A model generated the notes under the pieces. It saw nothing but the letters and a program-made list of their open reading frames with translations, was not told the origin of the DNA and made no database searches. A stretch of 64,000 bases of DNA from Aquila chrysaetos chrysaetos. Taxonomy: Eukaryota > Chordata > Aves > Accipitriformes > Accipitridae. The stretch is taken from positions 6,448,001 to 6,512,000 of the forward strand of contig NC_044004.1 in the NCBI RefSeq assembly GCF_900496995.4, given 5' to 3'. Positions 11,401 through 23,400 of the stretch are shown piece after piece. The translations under genes and the position numbers were made by a program. The first letter of the stretch is position 1. Every line of letters begins with the position of its first letter.

Positions 11401-14400
11401 CTATTTTGAGTGCTGGGAAGTTTCCCAGCTACCTCCCACTTCGTGTTGCTCCTGACTCCTATCAAACAAACTGCCTATGTAGCCATGTGGCTATCACTAA
11501 CCTTCCCAGACTGAAGGGATCACTTCCAAGTGGTTGGCTGCATCCAGTGCTTGAAGGAGGTCCAATATATTTTTAGGAGTTGGATAGAAGAGCTGATGAA
11601 GGAAGAGAATCATTTCAGTAAACTGTAGCTGTTCCGTTTCTCCATACTGAAGCTTTGAAGCTTGCTTACCCTAACACACACTTACCGAAGGGGACATTTC
11701 TTTGTACCATTTCAACACAACATCAATTTGTTCCATCATACACAACAATGAAAAGAATTTTGACCTAGAGGAAGGGAAAAATGTTCTAATTCAGTAACGA
11801 TTAGATCAACCAAACCATACAGAAGCACCAGCAAATGATGGTGTTCTGATCAGATTTCTATTGCAGATCAGGGAAGTTTCACGGTATGATTGCAATACTC
11901 CATATGATTAAAAAAGCAGTAGCACTTTTTATAAGAGAACTTAATGCTGACACTAGGTAACTGGCAGAATTAAGTAGAAGTTAGACCACTGCATTTTAAA
12001 ATCTTGAAAAAGTGCAATCTCTCTGTCCAATGCCACGAATGAAGTATCTGAATCTGTCTCAAATGCAACCTCTGATTAAGAACCACTTTAAGAAGTGAAT
12101 GAAATTAACCTTGTTACTTGTGCAAGTTCGCAATCCAAGCCTGGGACCTTCATCCAATGCACTGACTAGGAAAAACGTCCCTACACCAAGAAATTAATTT
12201 CCATTAATTTCCCTTGATTTATTTACAGGCTAAGGTAAAATCACATGAATCATCCCACCCCTGAAACTGCATCTTACTTTGATGATAATTATTTTTCATG
12301 AATTTACTGGAGCATCTCTAGTTCCAATGCCTAAATAGGCTCTTCTTTAAATCAGTATGCTACAAGTACGTAATTACGTAGTGACTGCAGCACTTAATGA
12401 CATTGGTAAAGATGTTTCAGATGCCATCATTACAGTATCAAATGGTGGAACTACACGGGAGTTTCCTGCCTCAATACATGTGCTGCACTGCAACCTCTCT
12501 CTACAACACCATGCAGAGAGGTAGGTCTGACCTGTACGCTGTTTTGTTGTTACCTCCTAAGCTGCCATCCTAAGTGGGCAACATGATTGTAGAAAATACA
12601 GCTGGGTGGTATAGTTGTTGGAGGGGTATTAAGCTAAAATGATGCTCCAAGACACTTTATTTCAGTTCAGGCAAGGCCACAAACTGAAAATAAATCCTAA
12701 GCTATCACTGTTTTAAATTAAGAGGAACCTAATTCCCAAACTGCACATACAATAACCAGCTGGTGTTCCACAAAGCATCCTTCTGCACAATGTTCGAATC
12801 CTAGTTTGTATTCAAATTGACAACAATACACAAGGCACTGAATCTAAGCTGCACTTCACTCACCAATAGGCATTTAACCTATCCATGTCGACGAATTTCC
12901 AGTTGTCTCCCTTCTCCATTGCCTTATTTAACTGATAGGCAAGCTTGATATCCTTAAGATCACAGCACTGCAATAAACGAATTAGATTTTAAAGCTACCA
13001 AATGTATTACTTAATACATCCCTCTCAGACTCACAGAGGTATGAAGAGTAATGAGCTGACAGCAAACATTTTTAACAAGATGCAATTCAGTGCAGCAGCT
13101 GCCCAGGCATTTTTTATTTAGTTGAGACAAACGTCCAACTCTCCCAGTGGGTGAAAGCTTTAACCTAAACGGACACCTTCTGGTGTGGAGACCATCTGAC
13201 CGCTGCAGTGTCAGTAGAAGGAGGAGGCAGGGCACAGAAGACAGAGACTTATGCAGCCATCTTTAGCAAGAGATGCATGTATCGCAGGCATGCAAGTTAC
13301 CAATTTAGGAGGTATCAAGCAAAGAACTGCAGAATTATGGAGGAAAGTTACAGGAGGTGATGAACACAGGTGAAAAAGGGGAAGATATTGAGAGCTAAAC
13401 CTTGTATGACAGGCTGGAAAACTCACAGGCAATTCTGAAACAGCTGGAGGGCTCAAAAGGGTTCTGATTGCAGGGAAGAGGTACTTACCGCTTGCATAGC
13501 AGTGGCAAAAAAGTTGGCTGAAAGGGAGAAAATGGAGCCTGTTAGCTTCAAACTTTCAAGGAGACATAGAGCAGCTCATTAACCCAGCCACTCAGAGGAC
13601 AGATGAGACATATTCGATTAGAAAGCTGAATTTGTAGCTCAGTTTGACAACGTAGCAGGGACCTTCACTTTATATGTAGAGACTTTGGTGTGTTATGAGT
13701 TTTGCTAGCCAATGTTCCAGAGGCAACTATACTGCCGTGCTTTTGGAGACAGATTTAAGCAGATGATCTGTTTGACTTTAGGCAGTTTTACAAAAGCTAC
13801 ATCCTCTTGTTTGATGCAAGACAGCATTATATATCTAACAAGCAGGCTACAAAAAAAGGCAGCCACATCACTTCACCTTCTCTATTAACTCTAGTGGAAG
13901 AGAAAACATGCAACAGAGACAGGTGTTCAGACAGGTTACCCACCTCTTTAGCACACCCCAGAGCTGCCCAAGAACATACAACTGCCCTCTGAAAATGTCT
14001 CCTTCCTGTTTTGTGAGGCTTTGACTCTGGCTTCTGTAACTGACATTTCAAAGTGACATGGAGACTGATGCTGCCTGAGGGAGGCAAAAAAGCCAGAGCG
14101 GGACAAAGGATATAAACTATCCTGCTCAGCAGCTCATTTCATTTGTGCGGTGTGAATTTTGGACAGGTGTTTTTGGTTTTTTGAAGGAAACGTAAGGGCA
14201 CCGGATGCTATCAGAGACTGAAACAATAGCTAGTTGTGGGTAGCAAAATGGTGGGAAGAACTGTAAGGCAATTTACTTAAAACCACTATGTACAGTACGT
14301 GCCCCTTTCCCTTGCAAGACTTAATAAATTAACTAAATACTTTTAAGTCAGAAAAAACATTTTTATGTTAGTTAGGTGTTTAGTATACACTTCAGCTACA

Positions 14401-17400
14401 GCCTACATAATCCTCTGGGCCAAGGAAAGGCCTTGCAGGGAACACAGAGGTTTCTGAAGGTAAGAGTCGGTTCACATACAACAACACACTAAGGAAAAAG
14501 AAGGCTCAGTTTTGTTCAAAGTGTCAATCTGAATTCTGCGAAAGCAACTACCAAAAGAGCATAAGGATCCCACATTGAAGAAGAGCAGAAAACATCTACA
14601 TACGCACCTTGCTTAGACAAGGTGGCTTTGATCTAGTCTTATGTGAGTAATCCCTCTCTCTCTAACCACTGTGTAGAAAAGCTCATTCAACTCCCATGAT
14701 TCAGGCAAGGCCTTTATCTGTGTGCCCATCATCACTGCCTTTGCCAACAGTGGTATTTCTGTAAAGAGTGTGAAGGAGCAGAGCAGGTATAGTCATTGTC
14801 TACACTTCTGGCAGCAGCTTAGAGCCAGAGCAAGAAACAGTATAAAACATAGCAGGGCAGAAGCAAAAATAGGTGTACAACATTCTGACGATGTCCAGGC
14901 TTCTTTCCAAGGACAAAAAAAAAAAAAAAAATGCTGGTAGGATGTAAAGGGAACTAGGCCTTAAGCCTCATTGTTTCTAAGACTATTTGTATCAGACATA
15001 TAACTAATGATTAGAGATTGCTTTAGATGTGATTAATAGAATGCAGGTGCTTACAGAACAATATGCATAAGCTGCCTATTTGTCCCATGTGTACCCCTCA
15101 ACATGGCTGGCTTAAAATCCAGTCAAGCTGAATCAACAGAAGAAGGATCATACATCTTAGACCTAAGACATAGGAGTAAGTGATTAACTTTAGAGCAAGA
15201 TAAATTAATAGAATAACCTGAGTGATTTTCAGAAATTCAAAGGTAATCTTTGATGTGTAAGAAGATAAGTGACTGTGGTGACCGGAGACTTTCTGCCTAC
15301 GACCACTAACTTCAGAAGAAACCGGGACACAAGAATTGATGAGAGATGATGATGAATGATAATGACATGGGAACCGAGATCAAATGAAAAATTACAAAGA
15401 CTTTGGACTGGGATAATAGGTGGTAAAAAGGCATATAAGACTGAGAAATTTTTGGAAGGTTGTCATTCACTGTGGTGGTGGCCCAACTCTGAGTTGTTAA
15501 CAAAGCAAACCTAGAGAAACCCATGACTGAAAATTCTTTAAGTTAGGATAACCTAATACGCTACTCCAACATAATAATCTCATAATCTATCTTTGTCCTT
15601 TAAATGGCCAAAAAACAAATCAACTCCTTACTGTTTCCTGAAGCATGCACTGTGATAGCTTCTTCATCCTATCATATACAGGACTGTCAGCTGCTAAAGA
15701 GTGGCTTCCAACACTTACTGACACCATGTTGTACACAGCACAGCTACAGACCCCTCTTTGTCACACTCGTCTTCAGACTGAAGCTGCATCTACTTCTGTA
15801 TGTACAGAAAGGCTATGAATGTCCTAGGGCAAAGCTGTGTACATACAGATGGCAAAAACAGCCAGTGAGACGTGGGATGTTCAGAATCTACCCCTTCTAC
15901 AGACCCAAGCTTCTGTTTTGCATGAAGATTTATTTCATGCAATTTTCTGAAAAGGATTAGGAAGAGCTAGAATAGGAACTCACACCACACTAAAACAAAA
16001 ACCTGGTCTTCACCAGACGTGTATCATTTCATGAACCTGCTAGCAGATGTTCCTCCTTAAACTAGTCTTGTAAATAGCCTTGTGTTTTTTATTGTATGGG
16101 GCTCAAACGCTCATTCATATGGGTTACACTCCTACTTCCACACAGAAGCCAGTGCACCAATGCACAGCACAACTTCCTGGCACTGGAATTTGTTCTTCTT
16201 TGTGTCCAAAAAGTATCAGAAGGGACTGATACAAGCAAGCTGCACACATTCTTCCTAGCTGGGTAGAACTACCTGAAATTCACAGGTACCTTTTCACCCA
16301 AGCTTAATCAATGCAGATTGTCAGACATATTGAAGTCCATACCATCATCAGGGTCCTGGGGAGTGAAACTCCTCTTTTGGATGTCATCTAGCACCTCAGA
16401 GATGATGCCTGATGGGCAAAGATCAACTGCAGGACAAAAAGACAAGCAACATCACATCTCAGTTGTGCTAAGCACTACATTAGTGAAGAGCATCAGCCTG
16501 CAAATATAATATGGAAATGGAAACAAGCAACATGATTTCAAACAAGTGTCATGATTCTCCTATCTGTGCCCCTACTTGTGGTGTTCCACACCAGCTGCAA
16601 TTTTATTTGCCCTAAAATTTGCCCTACTATTGCCAGATTTCCACAGCCCAACAGGGCAGATTCAGAAAGATAAAAGTACTTTCTAGCAAGTAATCCAACA
16701 AGCCCGGAAGTTTGTCTGTTACAAGGCTGCACTGGGAAAAGCAAAGCATTCAGTAAGCAAAAATATATTTTTAAAAAGGTAAAAAACAAGAAAAAAAACA
16801 AGAACCAAACCCAGAAAGACTGAGAGCAGTTCCTCTACATGTTAAAACACAAGGACTGCAGTTATGACTACTGTGTCTATTGCCTTCCCATGCCCACAGA
16901 TTTTTGGCTATAGGATCTCCAACAGTTGGGCTCCTGCCTTCTAACACAGCCATATTTCAAGACAGCTCCAATGCACAGAACGGTTGCAGAAAACCAGAAT
17001 CCTTGTGCAATTTCTTCCCTGTGAGTGGCACAGTCTATGAAATCACACGTGTTGTAGTCAGATCCAGCCTCCACAGAGACTGAGTAGCATTTGCTCTTTA
17101 GCTTTATCAACTTGTGGCCACAAACGGAAAGGAAATGGGCTTTCTTTACAGTTCTGCCCATTCTCAAAACACAAGGACTCTTCCCTCCCTGTAAGAGGTT
17201 ACGATCCTCTGTAGCTTCTTCTTCACCCAAGTAGAATCAGATGGCACAGGTAACATGAGGGTTGCACACATAAGAAGTTGTCTTTTAATCCATAGATCAA
17301 CTGCCTTCACCCATCACATCTGGAAAGCATTTAAAGCAGGTGTTAAACAGGACACATTCATGGACAAGTTGATATTGCACGTACCGCCTCTATAAAAGAT

Positions 17401-20400
17401 AAAGAGAAGATGATCATACGTTGCAAGGCTAGGCTCTGAAAAGCAAAAACACTGAAGTTATTTCAACATTCTCAGCTGAGCTTTACGCCTCAGCTCTAAT
17501 TCACAGTCTCCAGCCCTTCCAGTCAGACAGCATGCATAAATTTACTCTATCATTTCTCTCCCCGTCCACCCTAATGCTGGACCAGACTTCACGTACAACT
17601 GGGAGAGATGATATCTGAGGGTGGACCACCAGCTGAAGCACCATATTGCTATGGGGCAAGCAGCCAAGCTTCCCTGCTCTAAATTAAAAGCAAAAATATT
17701 TCATAACTAGTTTTCCATTCTGCTCACGAACCTATCTTTACTGTATCAGCAAGCATGTCACTAGCACCAAGCACACTCTACAAGACATCAAATTAGCTAT
17801 GCCAGCATTCCCTGTTCTTGCAATGTTTACTTGACATCAAAAAGCATCATCTAGATCAAAACCTTTTTTTCCTGTAGACATGTAGATATATAGACCTGAA
17901 CTGGCTTGGGTGGCTTATGAAGTAAATCTCCTTGATCTATGGGAAGCTAACAGACTCAGCTGACTTCTGCAAATATATATTCATATTATTCACTATTTCT
18001 ACAGCAGTGCTACAATAAGGACCCTGTTGAGAAAGAGCCTATGGGCCAGGACATACTCCCCCACTGCACACACAAACCTGTCCTTGAGTAGCTAGAGGTT
18101 AACTACAGGTAAAAATCTAATGATAAACATGCTCCTAACCTAAAAGACTACAGCATCAGAATGCATCATTATTTGACCTAAGGGGCTAAGTGCACCCACT
18201 ATATTGTAATTAGTAATCAACACTGACAAAGACTGAAAATGATGATTCCATTTGAAATCCACAGGCACTAGCTTGCTGAGTGGCCATGGCTTAGTACTTA
18301 TACATTTTTATTTCTCAGTTCTCTTGCAAAAGGAAACAAATAGTGAAGTCAAGAACACAGTGAAAAATGTTTTTTTCCACAAGCCCTGGACTTCTTCCAT
18401 GCAACTAGGAATCACTGTGTTGTTTGCTGCTGAACTTTGAAGTTAACTATTCTGGAGGTGGCACTGGAATATAATAACCGTTCTGGTTCTCTTACCTATA
18501 TCAAGTGCTTCCATTTCCTTTATTACCAATAAAGACATACTTCTGCCTACACCACCACATCTTCTCAGAGTCTTCAGTACAGCATTAAAAGTTAGCAGAT
18601 TTGGTTGCACTTCCTGCTGAGCCATGTGATTCAGAAAGACCTTAAAACAAAATCCCCAAATCCTTAGTGCTTCACACGTTATGGATCACAGCTCAGCTTT
18701 CAGGCAGGTATACGCGCATTTCCTCAATCTAATCCTTGTCACCCCCTTCAAATGAACAACTCTACCTCAACTGATCATTTATTAAGGGAGTACCATCTAA
18801 TTTTTAATTCATTTGACCAAAAAACAAGACTACAAAATTACATCAGATTAGATCTTGGAGAATTGTGTCTAGAACATCAAGGAAATTTTTAAATTTATAT
18901 GCTATTTTTCCTTACTGATGTTATCTCATTAAAACTGGAGCCTCTAATGTTAGCCCTCAAAATTCCATTTCCATCACACCACCATGAATTACAATTCAAA
19001 GAGTTTTTATCTCAAATTGTTTGTTTGTTTTATCTCCCAACATAATTTCCCAATTTCTTTCTGTCCAGGCAGTTCTTGGAATAGGTACATTCTCAAAAGG
19101 CAAACCATTCTGCAAGGGCAAGGTGGGATTTTGTACATTTTCCACTCCTCAATAGTTAGCCTGTATGTTTAAACTAGTGTACTTCCTTTGCAGCAGATAT
19201 TAGTACCTTCGTACAAAGCTCTAGTTTTTAGTCTTCTAACAACTGCAAAACTCTAATGATAAAGCAGACCCAGCCTCTACACTCTTACCGCTTCCCCACC
19301 TCTTTTGCTCTACCTCCTTACCTTGGCTAATTCCCATCTTTCTACGAACCTCTCCTTTAGATATGGGACTGCTGTAATCAGTGCATTGAAGGTGTGCACA
19401 TCAGCTGGAAAATGTAAGATAAGTCATTTTAACTGACAATTATATTCTACAGAAAACAGTTTCTTCTAACATGGCTCAGTTTTTGGCAAAGTCTCATGCA
19501 AACCTGTTTCCAGTGAGCTGGCCACATGCCAGCAGCACTGAAATAAACAGTTTGCATTCAGCTCCCATGATCTAGCTGAGGTCCGTACCCCTGCGCCAAT
19601 CATCATTGCCATGAAACAAATATTCATATACCAAACAATGGTTTTCTGTTGCTTAGAAGACCACAATGCAAAAACCAGGAGACACTTACCCTTGTGTCTT
19701 TCATTCAGCAAGTCTATGTACATGTCATAAGCTTTAGCAGAAGCCCCATGCTGCAAAAACAAAAAAAAACCCCAAAAATAAACAATCTCTATGACTGTGT
19801 GAGATTTCACAAGCTGAAAAAAGTCCTCCCAGCACTGAAGGATAACTTTACCTTCACCATCCCACGGATCATTGTGCAATAGGAGTGTGCATTCCTCTCT
19901 GGCATTATCTTAAATATCCTTTCAGCATTGTTGTTCTCCCTAGAATCAACAAACAAGCTGAAAGTTAAAGAACTTAATAAAAGGTAACTTTAGGAAAAGG
20001 ATTCAATGTGCAGAACAAAATAATGGGCTCTACTCCCAAGGGCTGACATTCAAATATATTACTTGTGATATTTTGTGCTATTCTACAATCACTTACTAGA
20101 TTTCTATCAACACTTTAAAAGACTAGCAAACACAGATGTATTTAACAAGTAACACTTGCGAGTATGGGCTGCTAAAAAGTCTTGAAGGCTGTTTAATAAT
20201 AACAATGCATGTGCACAACCCACTGAATACGGGAATATTGGCAACATTTTCTATACCTCCATCTAGAGCCTGATGACTGTGAACCTCTTTGGAACTGTCT
20301 CTTTGGAGCCTTCTGCTCTGAAGCCTTCACCTGGTGAGATTTTTGCAGAAGTAAGTTTCCCAGAGTTCAAAGTTATGATTAAACATCAAACGACGTGATC

Positions 20401-23400
20401 TGGTTAACAACAGCAGCAATTTATATGCTAACAAAGGTATTTTTTAACGCGTTACATTAAAATAATTTCTATTATGATGTTCAGGAAGCAGTAACTAGAT
20501 TAAGAATACTGTTTATGTTATTAAACATACTAACAAGGTAAATTATATGTATTTGTGGAGTTGGTGGGAATCATTAGACTATAGCAAATACTCTGTAAAA
20601 CCCTTTCTCCCTCAAAAGTCTTCCCAGGGACAGGTATTGTGCAACGTATCTACTACTGTACCCTGTGACCTGATACTCTGAGGTCACACAAGGAGCCCTC
20701 AACTTCATTGAAATCTAGTTAATACAGTTCAGACTGGAAGAAAATTAACAAGCTGATCTACACTAGAGGTACTAGAGGTCTTCTTTGCAGGCAACTATAA
20801 AAACAAGGCTGTCAGTGGGAACAGTTATTTAAACGCAGTTCAGCAGAACTAAGCCAAGACAGGGTTCCAGCTACTAAGTTCAGCTTTATGGAAACTACTT
20901 TTGCTACTAGGTCAGACACAGGATTTTTTAACCGCTGTATCTCTTGGGAATGTTGACTGCATCTGACCACCTCACACCATCTCTCAGGCAGGTAGTCACA
21001 GCACAAAAATCTTGACATCACGTTGATACACTCCCACTACATATGAAAGAAAGAAATACAGATCAACAGGTTTTTCATACCCCTGGTTCTTCCAAATCCT
21101 CTTTTTCTTCTTCTTTTTCCAGAGTAGATTCTCCATCTCCATAGAAGCATAACAAATCTAAAAGGCTGTTTGTGGTCTCCAGAGATACAGGGGTACCTAT
21201 AGAAAATGAGGATGTACAACAGTCACAGAGAAAGTAAAGAACACACCATTCTACAGCCATATCAGAAAACTTTCAAACACCCAGTTATGCCACTATGTTC
21301 TCTTTCAACATAAAGGCGTTCTCTAGCAAGTCTGTAAAACCTGGGTGTCACACTAATACTTCCACAAACCCACTCATAGCAGGAGACAATTTTAACACTG
21401 AACTAGAGTATCTGTTTTTCTACTGAAGCCACTGAAAGGGTAGAGTTTTCCTAACCAAGTGGGAGAGGGAAGTGGCAGCTGGCAGCCAAAACCGTGAAGC
21501 AGCACAAGCCCAACACAATATCCAAAATGCCTAGTGCTTTTCATAACTACTCCTACGATACACCCTGCTGTGAAGACCACTTTATGTGTATCCCCTTCCA
21601 TGAAACAGATTTGAACCCTACACAAGAAAAGAGCTACTTGATGGAATCATCTCCTTTCCATCTTGTAGCAGATATGAGAAGGTCTCACCTTCCCAGTAAG
21701 TTTTCCTCCTTCAGAGGCTGTGGCAGTTACAGTTTTCTGTTGCCTCCTCCTCGTTCACCCATGACAGAGATAAGGTCCAAATTAAGAAAGAACTGAGAAA
21801 GACTCATTTATTGAGGGCAAGTCCACAGAAGGGGCACTCAGCTGGTATGCTATACTAGTCCAAGACACCAGCAAAGTGCTCAGCACAAATGTAGCTTACA
21901 CCAACCAATATGCTATCACACGAAGGCCTTTGCAGGCAGAATGGTATCACCCAATCACACAGCATCTGCCCACAACAGGCCCTGCTCTACTGCATCACAG
22001 TTATTCTACTTTGGAAGAGAAGAAAAAAAACCTCAACACCTTATCATCTGCTTCTTCATCAGGAAACCATCTGTTCTCTTTATCACCAGTGTGACACGTC
22101 AGACAAGCAGTGGATAAGGAGGGCACAATGATTCTGGAGAACCACTTCACCAGACCAGAGTCAGTTGTGAAAGGTAGCAACGTAGTCATGAAACCGTCTC
22201 CATAGCCTGTACCAACTACTAAAATATTTTTGGCACAATTTAAGTAGAGCTCCACCACAGAATCTGGCAGGTGACCACATACCTGCTTGTACAAGCTGAT
22301 CGAACAGGTCCACAGAATCTTTCACCCTTCTGAGGTGGATACGCTCTTTTAGAGCTTCCTCACTCACTCCTTCAATCTGAGGTGTAAGAGTCTCAGGCAT
22401 CAAGCACTAAAAGCAAAGACTGCAAGTTAGACGCAAGCTCAAACCTCCTCTAAACCATCACGAAAACACTAACCAAATATCCTTACTCTTCATCCAGTAC
22501 ACTGCTTTGATAATCTCCAGAGCCTCCCAGTCTAAGAACAGCAGTCCTTTTGGTGATAAAGGACCACACAACCTGATCTCTCACTTTCATGCTAGTAAGT
22601 CAACATCTGAACAACATTTCTTTTTTTACTTTTATCTAAAGAACCTGATATGATATTGAATTCCTAAGGAAAAACGTTCACTTCAGAAACAAAATGGAAA
22701 TACAATACTGCTTTCACAGCTGTCTGTGGAATAGTTAACAAAATTATCCTTTTATGTTAGTTTCGGACCAGTCTGACAGTTGATTTCATGACCTGACAAA
22801 GCACAAATACAATGAAAATGAAAAGCAAAAAGCTTACTGGTACGTTGGGCTCTGCAAAAGTCTTGTCAAAATATTGAGGAAATTGCTTAATAATGTATTT
22901 TGCAGTATTTCTCCCAGACTCCTTCGACAATGAAAACAGACGCTGCATAGGAATGAGAGAGAACAAGAACAATGCAATTAAAACGCTGAGAGTGAGGAAA
23001 AACATTTTCCATAACACTGAGCATTCCGATGAGATCAAATTAAATTCATGCTTCATTTTCAGCTCTTAGTAAAAACCCACACGGGAGACAACATTCTAGA
23101 TAAACATTCTGATATTTATGCCAATATAAGAATGTCTATTCTTTAAATGAAACTGTTTTACTTCCTTGTTACTTAGTCAAGGGACAAAGTTCTGTCCCAG
23201 ACATCTGAAATGCTGCACTACTACCTCAAGCTCAAAAGCACCTGTCTTTTTTTAGAGTTACAGCACTCAGACGTTTCTCTCCCTGACTGTCATTTCCAAG
23301 ACTACCATCTGATTCCCATTCACCTCTTTTCCTCAGGTTCTAAAGTCAGACCCTCCTTTGCTGTTTCTTTTAAAACTCTTCACATTCAACAGCTGCCTTC

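Noticed and set aside
14690..14745. Minus-strand GUGAUGA and CUGA boxes resembling a C/D snoRNA
   Set aside because: The boxes are only about 30 nt apart, there is no terminal stem, and no rRNA or snRNA guide was recognised.
15330..15370. Plus-strand gatgatgatga run resembling a C box
   Set aside because: It lies on the strand opposite the host gene, with no paired D box or stem; simple repeat-like.
15604..15960. 118-codon plus-strand open frame within PTCD3 intron 15
   Set aside because: Antisense to PTCD3, no known family resemblance, no coding-like features.
16877..17230. 117-codon minus-strand open frame in PTCD3 intron 14
   Set aside because: No recognisable protein, no splice logic, composition like the surrounding intron; taken as chance.
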